Source of the DNA: CATQHQ01 sp965243805
GTDB lineage: Bacteria > Gemmatimonadota > Gemmatimonadetes > Longimicrobiales > Gaopeijiaceae
Direction of reading: 5' to 3'
DNA length: 64,000 nt
Assembly: GCA_965243805.1 (NCBI GenBank)
Contig: OZ251577.1
Coordinates: forward strand, 1,426,001 to 1,490,000
Positions 8,895 to 16,624 of the stretch are shown piece by piece. The translations under genes were made by a program, and so were the position numbers. How positions within the stretch are numbered: the stretch's first letter is position 1; the number at the start of each line of letters is the position of its first letter. The notes beneath the pieces are model-generated. The model saw only the letters and a list, made by a program, of their open reading frames with translations. It searched no databases and was not told where the DNA came from.

Positions 8895-8953
8895 GGCAGG
8901 GTCACGGAGCTGGCGGCAGGTTCACGGGGCTGGGCGGCAGGATCACAGGGCTC
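8881..8953. repeat. About 21-bp repeat cluster between pstB and phoU
   Basis: Copies of a unit resembling ggcggcaggttcacggggct begin near 8881 (shortened), 8912 and 8933. The rightmost copy contains the pstB stop codon and the leftmost the GTG start of phoU. Each unit carries the same tcac that reads GTGA on the coding strand. Confidence 0.75.
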
Positions 8954-9767
8954 TCCCGGTCAGGTAGGACTCGGTGCGGGGGTCTCGCGGGTTCGTGAAG
9001 AGAGTCTCGGTGGGACCGTACTCGACCAAGTCGCCGCCGTCGAGGAACGCGGTCATGTCCGACAGGCGAGCGGCCTGCTGGAGGTCGTGGGTGGCGATGA
9101 CGACGGTGTAGGCTCCTTTGAGAGCGTGGACCAGCGCCTCGATCCGGGCCGTGGCCGTGGGGTCCAGCGCCGACGTGGGTTCGTCCATGAGGAGCACGCT
9201 CGGCTTGACCGCCAGGGTGCGGGCGATGCACAGCCGCTGCTGCTGGCCTGCCGAGAGCACCGTCGCCGGGGCGTCGAGTTCACCGGCCACCTCCGGCCAC
9301 AGGCCCGCCGCGGAAAGGACCTCCTCCACCAGGGCGTGCAGGTCGCCGTCGAAGCCGCTGGCACGGGGTCCGAACGCCACGTTGTCGAACACCGACTTGG
9401 GGAAGGGCGTCGGCTGCTGGAACACCATGCCGATCCGTCGGCGGACCTCCACCGGGTCCACATGGGCGGCGTGGAGGTCGAATCCCTCGAAGCGGACCAC
9501 GCCTGTGGTTTGCGCACCCTGCACAAGCTCGTTCATGCGGTTGAAGCAGCGCAGAAGGGTGGTCTTGCCGCAGCCTGAAGGTCCGATGACCGACACGATC
9601 CGTCCGCGAGGGATATCCAGGGAGACGTTGGACAGCGCGGTTCGCCCGTCGAAGCGTACCGACAGGCGCTCGGCGGAGAGGACGGGCGCAGCGCCGTCGC
9701 TGTGGCCGGAGGCGGCGGTGTCACTGTGGCCGGCGGCGGCGGCTTGCGGTGGGGTTGGCGACGTCAC
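8943..9767 (-). CDS. pstB: Phosphate ABC transporter ATP-binding protein PstB
   Basis: A 274-residue ABC ATPase with Walker A GPSGCGKTT (62-70), a Q-loop in MVFQQPTPFPKSV (the PstB-specific form), signature LSAGQQQRL, Walker B VLLMDEPTSALD and H-loop IATHD. It starts at GTG 9767, overlapping the pstA stop by four bases. The first 28 residues are a low-complexity leader with a duplicated GHSDTAAS/GHSDGAAP segment not found in typical PstB, another in-frame duplication of the kind common in this window. Confidence 0.95.
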   Translation of the reverse strand: MTSPTPPQAAAAGHSDTAASGHSDGAAPVLSAERLSVRFDGRTALSNVSLDIPRGRIVSVIGPSGCGKTTLLRCFNRMNELVQGAQTTGVVRFEGFDLHAAHVDPVEVRRRIGMVFQQPTPFPKSVFDNVAFGPRASGFDGDLHALVEEVLSAAGLWPEVAGELDAPATVLSAGQQQRLCIARTLAVKPSVLLMDEPTSALDPTATARIEALVHALKGAYTVVIATHDLQQAARLSDMTAFLDGGDLVEYGPTETLFTNPRDPRTESYLTGRAL

Positions 9768-10606
9768 GGGAGCGCCATCCGCATCCGGCGCCGCAACGCC
9801 AGGACTGCCAAGTTGGCCGTCAGAAGGAGGAGGATCAGTGCGATCGCCGCGCCGGCCGCCAGTGCGCCGAACTCGGGTTGGGGGTGTGCGCTCCAGGCGA
9901 AGATGCGTGTGGGAAGGGAGACCAGTGGTCCGCCTGGCGCCTGGGGCGCGAAGGTGACGAACGACGCGGCGCCGATCACCAGGAGCGGCGCGGCCTCGCC
10001 GACCGTGCGGGTGAAGGCGAGGCACGAGCCCATGGCGATTCCGGGCGTCGCCGCTGGCAGTACCTGATGGCGGACTACCTGCCAGCGCGTGGCTCCCAGT
10101 CCGTAGGCCGCGCGCCGGAGCCCGTCGGGAACGCCGCGCAGCGCCTCCCGGGAGGTGGCGATCACCACCGGAAGGGCCAGCGTCGCCAGGGTGAGACCGC
10201 CCGCCAGGAGGCTCCGACCGGCACCCATCGCCCGGACGTAGACGGCGAGGCCCGCCACGCCGTACACCACGGACGGCACCCCCGCCAAGCTCCCCACGAC
10301 CGACTCGCCGATCGTCGCCCACCGGCCCTTGGGCGCGTACTCCTCCAGGTAGATGGCGGCACCGACCCCCACGGGCAGCGCGATCGCCACGGTGAGGAGG
10401 GCCAGCCAGAGCGTCCCCGCCAGCGCCGGGCCGATCCCGGCCCGGTTCGGGTCGGGGGAGGGCGCCGACAGGAAGAACCCCGCGTCCAGCGCTCCCCAGC
10501 CCCGGGTCAGCAGCACCCCCGCCAGGAGGATCAGCCCGACCGTGGCCGTCCACGCACCGACGGCGCACGCCGTTCCGGCCTTCCCGTGGCGGCGCAGGTG
10601 CTTCAT
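9764..10606 (-). CDS. pstA: Phosphate ABC transporter permease PstA
   Basis: A 280-residue integral membrane protein with about six hydrophobic helices. The cytoplasmic loop DGLRRAAYGLGATRWQVVRHQVLPAATPGI is the EAA-type motif that contacts PstB, and GVPSVVYGVAGL is typical of PstA/PstC. The ATG start lies 10 bases after pstC, and the stop overlaps pstB. It forms the membrane channel with PstC. Confidence 0.94.
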   Translation of the reverse strand: MKHLRRHGKAGTACAVGAWTATVGLILLAGVLLTRGWGALDAGFFLSAPSPDPNRAGIGPALAGTLWLALLTVAIALPVGVGAAIYLEEYAPKGRWATIGESVVGSLAGVPSVVYGVAGLAVYVRAMGAGRSLLAGGLTLATLALPVVIATSREALRGVPDGLRRAAYGLGATRWQVVRHQVLPAATPGIAMGSCLAFTRTVGEAAPLLVIGAASFVTFAPQAPGGPLVSLPTRIFAWSAHPQPEFGALAAGAAIALILLLLTANLAVLALRRRMRMALP

Positions 10607-10616
10607 GGGCGGGCGC

Positions 10617-11651
10617 TCATGGGCGGTGGCTCCAGTTCGTCCTGGGCTTGCGTCGGGCGGCCAGCCGTCCGGCGCGCACCTTCGTGGGCCGTGCGAGCAG
10701 CGCTCTGCCTGCGGCCTGCATCCCGAAGGCGAGGAGGAAGAGGACGGCGGCCGCGGCGAAGACGGCCCGGTACTCCAGCGTCCCCGGGGCCGCGTCGCCC
10801 ATGTTCGTCTGGGCGATGAACGTGGCGAGGGTGCGGAGCCCTTCCAGGGGACTCCAGGCCAGCCGCGCTTGGTTCCCCGCCGCCATCGTCACGATCATCG
10901 TCTCGCCCGCGGCGCGGGCCATGGCCAGGAGGACGGCGGCCGCAAGCCCCCGGCCCGCGACCGGAAAGACGACTCGGGCGAGGACTCGGCCGCGGCTCGC
11001 GCCCAGCGCCAGCCCTGCCGCCACCAGCGAACGGGGAACCGAATCCAGCGCCTGCCGGGAGAGCGCCGCCACCGCCGGGAGGATCATGAGGCCGACCACC
11101 AGGCACGCCGCCAGTCCGTTGAACGCCTCGATGGTGGGCCACGCGCGCCGGAGAGCTGGCGTTGCGAACTCGAGGGCGAAGCAGCCGAGAACCACGGTGG
11201 GCACTCCCGCCAACACGGTCACCGATGCCGACACGATCCGCTCAGTGCGGGCACCTGCGTAGTAGGAGAGGTACACGGCCGTGGCGACTCCGGCGGGGGT
11301 AGCGAAGACCGCCGCGCCAGCGGTGATCTGGGCCGTGGCGGCCAAGAGGGGAAGCACGCCGAAGCGGGGCTCCTCGGAGAACGGCGCCCAGGCGCCCTCG
11401 GTCAGGAAGCGGGTCAGGGGAACGTCCGAGAAGAAGGACGCGGTCTGCCACGCCAGCACTCCGACGACCGCTGCCGCTGCCGCCGCCGCCAGCAGGGCGC
11501 ACGCCGCAAATGCTCGCTTCGCCAGCCGCTCGCTGGGCGCCCGGGAGGCCGCCGTCGCCGCCGAGAACCCGTCGAACCCAGCCGAGGGAGCGGCTGCCAG
11601 GGAACCGGGCATCGACTGGGAACCGGACCTCGCCGGGGCGTCGGGCGTCAC
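10617..11651 (-). CDS. pstC: Phosphate ABC transporter permease PstC
   Basis: A 344-residue permease with a membrane segment AFAACALLAAAAAAAVVGVLAW near the N-terminus. It also has LAGVPTVVLGCFAL and the EAA-type loop SLVAAGLALGASRGRVLARVVFPVAG, then GETMIVTMAAGN. The C-terminal tail is basic. The start is GTG 11651, overlapping the stop of the phoR-pstS gene (GTGA). An antisense-free continuous frame extends far upstream, but this is only GC bias; the overlap and the hydrophobic profile fix the start. Confidence 0.93.
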   Translation of the reverse strand: MTPDAPARSGSQSMPGSLAAAPSAGFDGFSAATAASRAPSERLAKRAFAACALLAAAAAAAVVGVLAWQTASFFSDVPLTRFLTEGAWAPFSEEPRFGVLPLLAATAQITAGAAVFATPAGVATAVYLSYYAGARTERIVSASVTVLAGVPTVVLGCFALEFATPALRRAWPTIEAFNGLAACLVVGLMILPAVAALSRQALDSVPRSLVAAGLALGASRGRVLARVVFPVAGRGLAAAVLLAMARAAGETMIVTMAAGNQARLAWSPLEGLRTLATFIAQTNMGDAAPGTLEYRAVFAAAAVLFLLAFGMQAAGRALLARPTKVRAGRLAARRKPRTNWSHRP

Positions 11652-14440
11652 GGAACAGCCTCCGCCAGCAGGGCTGCGCTCCGAGCGTAGGCGGCGGCGG
11701 GAAGGGGCGAGTAGCCGGCCTCCACGGCCAACGCTTCGCCTGCGGCAACGAAGAACGATGCGAACTCCAGCACGGCGGGCCGGACCAGCGCCGCTTCGCG
11801 CACATAGAAGTAGAGGTCCCGGACCAGCGGGCTGTAGCGGCCGTCGGCGATCGACTCGGGGGAGGGAGTCACACAGCCGAAGCCGGTGTCCACGGCCACG
11901 GCGCGGAGCAGCGCCCGGTTGGCCGCGAAATGGGCGTAGCCGAAGTACCCCAGTGCCCACCGGTGCCCGGCGACGCCTCGCGCCACCAAGTGGTCGTTCT
12001 CGGTCTGGTAGTAGTCGGTGCGGCTGGCGCCCGCTCGGCCCGCCACGATGGTGGTGAAGGCGTCGAAGGTGCCCGAATCGGAGCCGGGCCCGTAGAGGCG
12101 GAGCTTCTCGGCGGGAAGGCCCGGTCGCAGGTCGCGCCATGTGGCCACGCGGCTCGACGGCCCCCAGATCCGCTCCAGTTCGGCCAGGGTCAGGCACTCC
12201 ACTTGGCCGTTGTCCGGGTGCGCTACCACCGTCACGCCGTCCCTGGCCACGGGCAGCGCCAGGTAACGGGTCTCCGCCTCTCGGCAACGAGCGGCCTCCG
12301 CCGGGGAGATCGGGCGCGACGCTCCCGCCACATCGATCTCTCCCTCGCAGAGCCGCCGGAAGCCGCCTGCCGAGCCGGAGAAGCTCGCCGCCACCCGGTA
12401 CTGGGGAGCGCGCCGAGCAAACTTCTCCGCCACCGCCTCCGCCAGTGGCTCGAGGCTGGTGGAACCTCCCACGACCACGCCACGTCCCACGCCGTCGGTC
12501 CCGGCAGGCGCGCACGCCAGGAAGAGCGACGCCGCAAGGAACGACGCCGGGCCAGCCCTGACCGCGCCTGTCCGGACCGTGGCGGCCCCGTGCGTCGCGG
12601 CGGGCGTCGGTTCCGTCGCCGGCAGGGTGAACCGGATCGTCGTGCCGACTCCGAGGGCACTCTCGGCGGACACGTCGCCCCCCATGCTGGAGACCAAGTG
12701 TCGGACGATGGCCAGCCCGAGCCCCGTGCCGCCGCCTCGGCGGGACCGGGCCGCGTCGATCCGGTAGAAGCGCTCGAAGATGCGAGGCAGCGACGCCGCC
12801 GGGATGCCCCCGCCGTTGTCGTGGACCGCAGCCAGCAGCCGTCCTCCCTCTTGGCGGATCGCCACTCGGATGCGTCCGCCCTTTTCGGGGATGTGCTTCA
12901 TGGCGTTCTCCAAGAGGTTGCGCAGCACTTGGTAGATCGCCCGTTCGTCTCCCAACGCCCTTCCGTCCCCCGACACGCTGAACTTCACCCCCGCCGCCGC
13001 CGCACTGTCCTCCATCTCCTCCCAAGCGGACCACGCCATGTCGCCCACCAGCACTGGCACGTGGTCGGGCCGCCACGCCCCGGACTCGTAGCGAGACAGG
13101 TCCAGCAGGTCGTCCACCATCCGCTGCAGCCGCACGGTGTTGCGCTCGATGGAGCGGAGGAACTGACCTCGCAGGTCGGCAGGCACGTCCTCGTCCAGGA
13201 CCGTCTCGGCGGCCACTCGGATTACGGTCAGCGGCGTCTTGAGCTCGTGGGATGCGTTGGCCACGAAGTCGGAGCGGACCTCCTCCAGACGCCGGAGTTC
13301 CGTCACGTCCACCAGGACCGCCACGGCGCCCCCCTCCGTTCCCTGGGTGGTGCGCACATCTAGCTTCCGCCCTCCCAGGTCGATCTCCAGTCGTCCCCCC
13401 GACTCCAGTCGTCCCCCCGACTCCAGCCGTCCCCCCGAGCGGTCCACCGACGCTTCCAGCATGTCGCGGAGGACCGGGTCCCGCACCACCGAGCCCACGG
13501 GCGCGAGCCTGGGCACCTCGGCCACGCCCAGCAGCTCCTTCGCCGCTGGATTGATCCGCAGGATGCGGCCGTCGGCGGTCAGCGCCATCAGCCCCTCCGC
13601 CACCTGGTTCACCAAGCCGGCAAGCTCGTCGCGCTCTCGGGCCGCCCGAGCCGACCGGGCGTCGAGCTCGGTCCTGACTCGGTTGGCGGCAGACGCGGTG
13701 CGGGCCACCTCCGCCACCGGCGACAGCGGTGCCCGGGGACCGACGGGCCGCCCGGCCGCAATCCTCGACAGCAGGCCGCTTACCGTGTTCAGCGAACGGG
13801 CGAAGCTGCCCAGCAGCCTGTGCAGGACCACGAGCACGACGGTGCCGGCCGCCAGCACCGCCAGCGCAACGTTGCGGGCCGCCCGCGCCGCTGCTTCCGC
13901 CACGGGATCGGCCGGAGCGCCGAAGCGGATCGCCACGGCCTCGCCCCTCCAGTAGGCCCGCGCCGCGCCGAAGAAGTACCGCTGGCCGTCCACCTCGTCC
14001 GTCCGGCGGGAGAACGACACGGCGCGAGCGTCCCTCAGCGCCTCCGCCACCTCCGATCGCCGGACGCCCTCCGCCGTCTCGCCCTCCCTCGTCTCGCCCT
14101 CCCTCGTCTCGCCCTCCGCCGTCTCGGGCGCCGCCGCTTCGGGCGCCGCGTCCCCAGAGGTGAGCTGCGGGTCCGCCACCAGCCTCGTCTCGCCGTCGAA
14201 GACGCTGGTTCGGTACTGGGTGGTGGTGGCCAAGGCGCTGACCACGCTGTCCAGGGGAAGCTCCTGGGACGCCCGGAGCCGCTCGGCCCCCAGGCGCACC
14301 GCTCGGCCCAGATGCCCCTGAAGCTCTCGCGTCAATGCCCGCTCGGCGGTCACACGGGTCGCAACCCACCCAGCCGACGCCGCCAGCACGACCGCCCCCG
14401 CTGCCCCTGCCAAGGCGGCGGGCCGTAGCGAAACCCTCAC
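11648..14440 (-). CDS. Fused phosphate sensor kinase (PhoR) and phosphate-binding lipoprotein (PstS)
   Basis: One 930-codon frame. Residues 1-608 are a PhoR-type histidine kinase: membrane helices at about 7-27 and 191-210, a periplasmic segment between them, a linker, a PAS-like region (LVNQVAEGLMALTADGRIL), the H-box with His398 (NASHELKTPLT), N-box N512, DNGGGI (541-546) and GGGTGLGLAIV. Residues about 630-930 are PstS: a hydrophobic, lipobox-like stretch ending in Cys643 (LFLAC), then VVVGGSTSLEPLAEAV and a ligand site including GPGSDSGTFDAF. No ATG, GTG or TTG occurs in frame between V590, inside the kinase domain, and Cys643. Separate translation of PstS would therefore need a non-canonical start. 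Its stop overlaps pstC. This is either a genuine fusion or a missed frame break. Confidence 0.88.
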   Translation of the reverse strand: MRVSLRPAALAGAAGAVVLAASAGWVATRVTAERALTRELQGHLGRAVRLGAERLRASQELPLDSVVSALATTTQYRTSVFDGETRLVADPQLTSGDAAPEAAAPETAEGETREGETREGETAEGVRRSEVAEALRDARAVSFSRRTDEVDGQRYFFGAARAYWRGEAVAIRFGAPADPVAEAAARAARNVALAVLAAGTVVLVVLHRLLGSFARSLNTVSGLLSRIAAGRPVGPRAPLSPVAEVARTASAANRVRTELDARSARAARERDELAGLVNQVAEGLMALTADGRILRINPAAKELLGVAEVPRLAPVGSVVRDPVLRDMLEASVDRSGGRLESGGRLESGGRLEIDLGGRKLDVRTTQGTEGGAVAVLVDVTELRRLEEVRSDFVANASHELKTPLTVIRVAAETVLDEDVPADLRGQFLRSIERNTVRLQRMVDDLLDLSRYESGAWRPDHVPVLVGDMAWSAWEEMEDSAAAAGVKFSVSGDGRALGDERAIYQVLRNLLENAMKHIPEKGGRIRVAIRQEGGRLLAAVHDNGGGIPAASLPRIFERFYRIDAARSRRGGGTGLGLAIVRHLVSSMGGDVSAESALGVGTTIRFTLPATEPTPAATHGAATVRTGAVRAGPASFLAASLFLACAPAGTDGVGRGVVVGGSTSLEPLAEAVAEKFARRAPQYRVAASFSGSAGGFRRLCEGEIDVAGASRPISPAEAARCREAETRYLALPVARDGVTVVAHPDNGQVECLTLAELERIWGPSSRVATWRDLRPGLPAEKLRLYGPGSDSGTFDAFTTIVAGRAGASRTDYYQTENDHLVARGVAGHRWALGYFGYAHFAANRALLRAVAVDTGFGCVTPSPESIADGRYSPLVRDLYFYVREAALVRPAVLEFASFFVAAGEALAVEAGYSPLPAAAYARSAALLAEAVP
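13385..13438 (-). repeat. Three 18-bp in-frame repeats (SGGRLE) in the PhoR part
   Basis: Residues 335-352 are SGGRLE three times in a row, encoded by nearly identical 18-bp units, in the linker between the PAS-like region and the histidine box. Changes in copy number would keep the frame and alter linker length. Confidence 0.85.
14066..14125 (-). repeat. Four 15-bp in-frame repeats (ETREG type) in the PhoR sensor region
   Basis: Residues 106-125 read ETAEG, ETREG, ETREG, ETAEG, encoded by four close 15-bp units, in the predicted periplasmic segment between the two membrane helices. This is an acidic low-complexity insert in an otherwise ordinary sensor. Confidence 0.85.
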
Positions 14441-14473
14441 GCCTGCCCTCCGGGGCCGGTGACCACGGCCGGA

Positions 14474-15214
14474 CTAGGGTCCCCGGAACCGGTACCCGAA
14501 ACCACGCACGGTCTCGATCCAGTCTCCCGCCGCGCCCAGCTTGGAGCGCAGACGGCGGACGTGCATGTCCACGGTACGGGTCCGGTCCCGATCGGCGGTT
14601 CTATGATCCGCGTCCCAGGCTTCTTCCAGGAGCTGTCGGCGGCTCTGGGTGCGCCCGCGGCGCTCGATCAGCGTCTTCAACAGCCGGAACTCGGTCGGCG
14701 TCAACAGGATATCTCTCTCCGCCAGCGTGACGGCGTTGGACCCCAAGTCGACCTTCAGCCGACCTGCCGAGAGGACTCGCGAGCCGCCTGCGGGCGCCCG
14801 CCCCTCTCCCTGCGCTCGTCGCAGGATCGCCTCCACACGCAAGACCAGCTCCCGGGGACTGAAAGGCTTGGTCAGGTAATCGTCAGCACCCAGTTCCAGC
14901 CCTTCGATCCGGTCGTCGCTCTCGTCCTTGGCGGTGAGCATCAGCACGGGCAGCCCGCTGGTGGCTGGCTCGTCGCGTATCTCGCGGAGCACCTCGTCGC
15001 CGGACATGCCGGGCAGCATCCGGTCCAGCACCACGAAGTCGGGGATCTCACGGTGGAGCGATGCGAGCGCTTCGGCGCCGTCGGCCGCCGTCTCCACGCG
15101 GTACTTGGCCCGGGTCAGCTGGTAGGCCACCAGCCCGGCGATCTCCACATCGTCCTCGATCACCAGCACCCGAGGCCGGGTGCTCCGCGTACTGCCGCCG
15201 ATCCCCAGGCTCAC
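14474..15214 (-). CDS. phoB: Phosphate response regulator, OmpR/PhoB family
   Basis: A 246-residue two-domain regulator. The receiver has the acidic pair DD (21-22), phospho-acceptor D64 in VVLDRMLPG, T94 in LMLTAKD and K116 in YLTKPFS. The C-terminal winged helix has LTPTEFRLLKTLIERRG and RTVDMHVRRLRSKLG, ending in TVRGFGYRF. Genomic linkage to the sensor kinase and pst genes supports PhoB. It starts at GTG 15214, overlapping the stop of the LeuA-like gene, and ends 33 bases before the phoR-pstS start. Confidence 0.93.
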   Translation of the reverse strand: MSLGIGGSTRSTRPRVLVIEDDVEIAGLVAYQLTRAKYRVETAADGAEALASLHREIPDFVVLDRMLPGMSGDEVLREIRDEPATSGLPVLMLTAKDESDDRIEGLELGADDYLTKPFSPRELVLRVEAILRRAQGEGRAPAGGSRVLSAGRLKVDLGSNAVTLAERDILLTPTEFRLLKTLIERRGRTQSRRQLLEEAWDADHRTADRDRTRTVDMHVRRLRSKLGAAGDWIETVRGFGYRFRGP

Positions 15215-16464
15215 GTCGCGACTTCTCCAGGCGCCTCGTCCCCGTGCACCACGGCGAGGACCTCCGCCTCCGACAGGGTGTGGTCCGCCGCCTTGGCGAT
15301 CTCGAAGATGCGGGCCGCCAGATCATCCTGGTCGGGCCGGTAGCCTCGCTTGGCTAGCCAGTACTTCACGTTGGAGAGCCCCGACATGGGGCCGATCTCG
15401 ATCTCCTGGCGTCGCCCCACCATGGAGGCGGGCACGCTGGAGTAGACCCGGTCCGCCAGCCATCGCGCTCCCTTGGCCTCGGCCTTGACGATCGCCGCGG
15501 CGTGTACGCCGGTGGCGGTGCGGAAGGCGTCGGCCCCCAGCACGGGGTAGTTGGGCGGAAGAGGCACGCCGCACTCCTGGGCCACCAGCTCGCAGTACTC
15601 GGCCAAGCGGGTCAGGTCGGCGTCGTGCACGCCAGCCATCGCCAGGTTCACCAGCAGCAAGTCCATCTCCACGTTCCCCACGCGCTCGCCGATCCCCATT
15701 GCCGTGCCGTGGATCCGGTCGGCCCCCGCCTCGATGGCGGCCAGGGCGTTGGCGAGGCCCAATCCCCGGTCCCGGTGTCCGTGCCAGTCGAGCTTCACGT
15801 TGGCGCCGGAGGGGTCGACGATCTCCCTGCGCACGAAGCGGATCAGCGCTCGCACCCCCGACGGCGTGGCGTGGCCCACCGTGTCCGAAAGGCATATCCG
15901 CCGGGCGCCCCAGCCGATGGCGTGGCCGTAGAGGGCCTTCAGCGTCTCCCGGTCGGCCCGGGTCGTGTCTTCCGTGACGAACATGACCGGCAGCCCTTCC
16001 TTCACGCAGAAGCCCACCGACTCCTCGGCGGTGCGCAGCATGGTGTCCAGCGACCAGCCCTCGGCGTAGAGACGGATCGGGGAGCTGCCGATGAATGCGC
16101 ACACCTCCAGGGGAACGCCGGTCTTCTGGGAGATGCGGGCGGCAGGCTCCACGTCGGCCAGGACGGTGCGGGCGGCGCAGTTGGGCGCCACGGTCAGGCC
16201 GGCGTCGCGGACCTCCTCGCAGAGCCGGGTCACGTCGGCCACGGCCCGGGGACCCGCACCGGGAAGCCCCACGTCGGCAGAGTGGATTCCCAGGTCGGCC
16301 ATCATGTGAAGGAGACGGATCTTGGCCCCGATGGGGGGGTCGATCACGGAGGGCGACTGCAAGCCGTCCCGCAGCGTCTCGTCGTCCAGCTCCACGTGCC
16401 GGCCCCACGCCAGCGTGTCGAACTCGGCGACGTTCCAGTCGTGAATCAGCTCCTGGTGCTCCAT
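15211..16464 (-). CDS. LeuA-family acyltransferase (2-isopropylmalate synthase-like)
   Basis: A 417-residue HMGL-like TIM-barrel enzyme. DETLRDGLQSP near the N-terminus holds the metal and acyl-CoA site. The metal ligands HGHRD and the loop GTAMGIGERVGN are typical of isopropylmalate and homocitrate synthases. It is shorter than full LeuA because the C-terminal allosteric domain is missing, so the substrate could be 2-oxoisovalerate, 2-oxoglutarate or another 2-oxo acid. The ATG start at 16464 begins the conserved part. The open frame upstream to 16578 runs through short tandem repeats and is not convincing. The stop overlaps phoB, an unusual coupling of amino acid biosynthesis to the phosphate operon. 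Confidence 0.8.
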   Translation of the reverse strand: MEHQELIHDWNVAEFDTLAWGRHVELDDETLRDGLQSPSVIDPPIGAKIRLLHMMADLGIHSADVGLPGAGPRAVADVTRLCEEVRDAGLTVAPNCAARTVLADVEPAARISQKTGVPLEVCAFIGSSPIRLYAEGWSLDTMLRTAEESVGFCVKEGLPVMFVTEDTTRADRETLKALYGHAIGWGARRICLSDTVGHATPSGVRALIRFVRREIVDPSGANVKLDWHGHRDRGLGLANALAAIEAGADRIHGTAMGIGERVGNVEMDLLLVNLAMAGVHDADLTRLAEYCELVAQECGVPLPPNYPVLGADAFRTATGVHAAAIVKAEAKGARWLADRVYSSVPASMVGRRQEIEIGPMSGLSNVKYWLAKRGYRPDQDDLAARIFEIAKAADHTLSEAEVLAVVHGDEAPGEVAT

Positions 16465-16513
16465 GCCCGCTCCCTCAGCTGGGTCCTCTCGCGTCTGGCC
16501 CCCTCGCGGCTGC

Positions 16514-16549
16514 AACCACCGCGCACGCCTGAACCACCGCGCACGCTTG
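16514..16549. repeat. 18-bp tandem duplication upstream of the LeuA-like gene
   Basis: The unit aaccaccgcgcacgcctg occurs at 16514-16531 and, with one change, at 16532-16549, in the 5' region between the nucleotidyltransferase stop and the LeuA-like start. Confidence 0.85.
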
Positions 16550-16572
16550 CCCTCCCAACAGATTGGTCGTTC

Positions 16573-16624
16573 TACCACTCCTGGGAAAGCACCTCCGTTA
16601 CCACTCCTGGGAAAGCACCTCCGA
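16573..16624. repeat. 26-bp tandem duplication spanning the nucleotidyltransferase stop
   Basis: Two head-to-tail copies (16573-16598, 16599-16624) differ at one base. The upstream copy in gene orientation encodes the last eight residues (EVLSQEW region) and the TAA. The second copy repeats them in the adjoining frame and ends in TAG. Confidence 0.92.

Noticed and set aside
10617..14369. 1,250-codon minus-strand frame covering pstC and most of phoR-pstS
   Set aside because: Upstream of GTG 11651 the sequence is Gly/Arg/Ala-rich with no domain and overlaps the clear sensor kinase frame; only the C-terminal pstC part is real.
11648..14440. Separate phoR and pstS genes with an internal start
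   Set aside because: No ATG, GTG or TTG lies in frame between V590 (inside the kinase domain) and the lipobox Cys643, so splitting would need a non-canonical start such as CTG.
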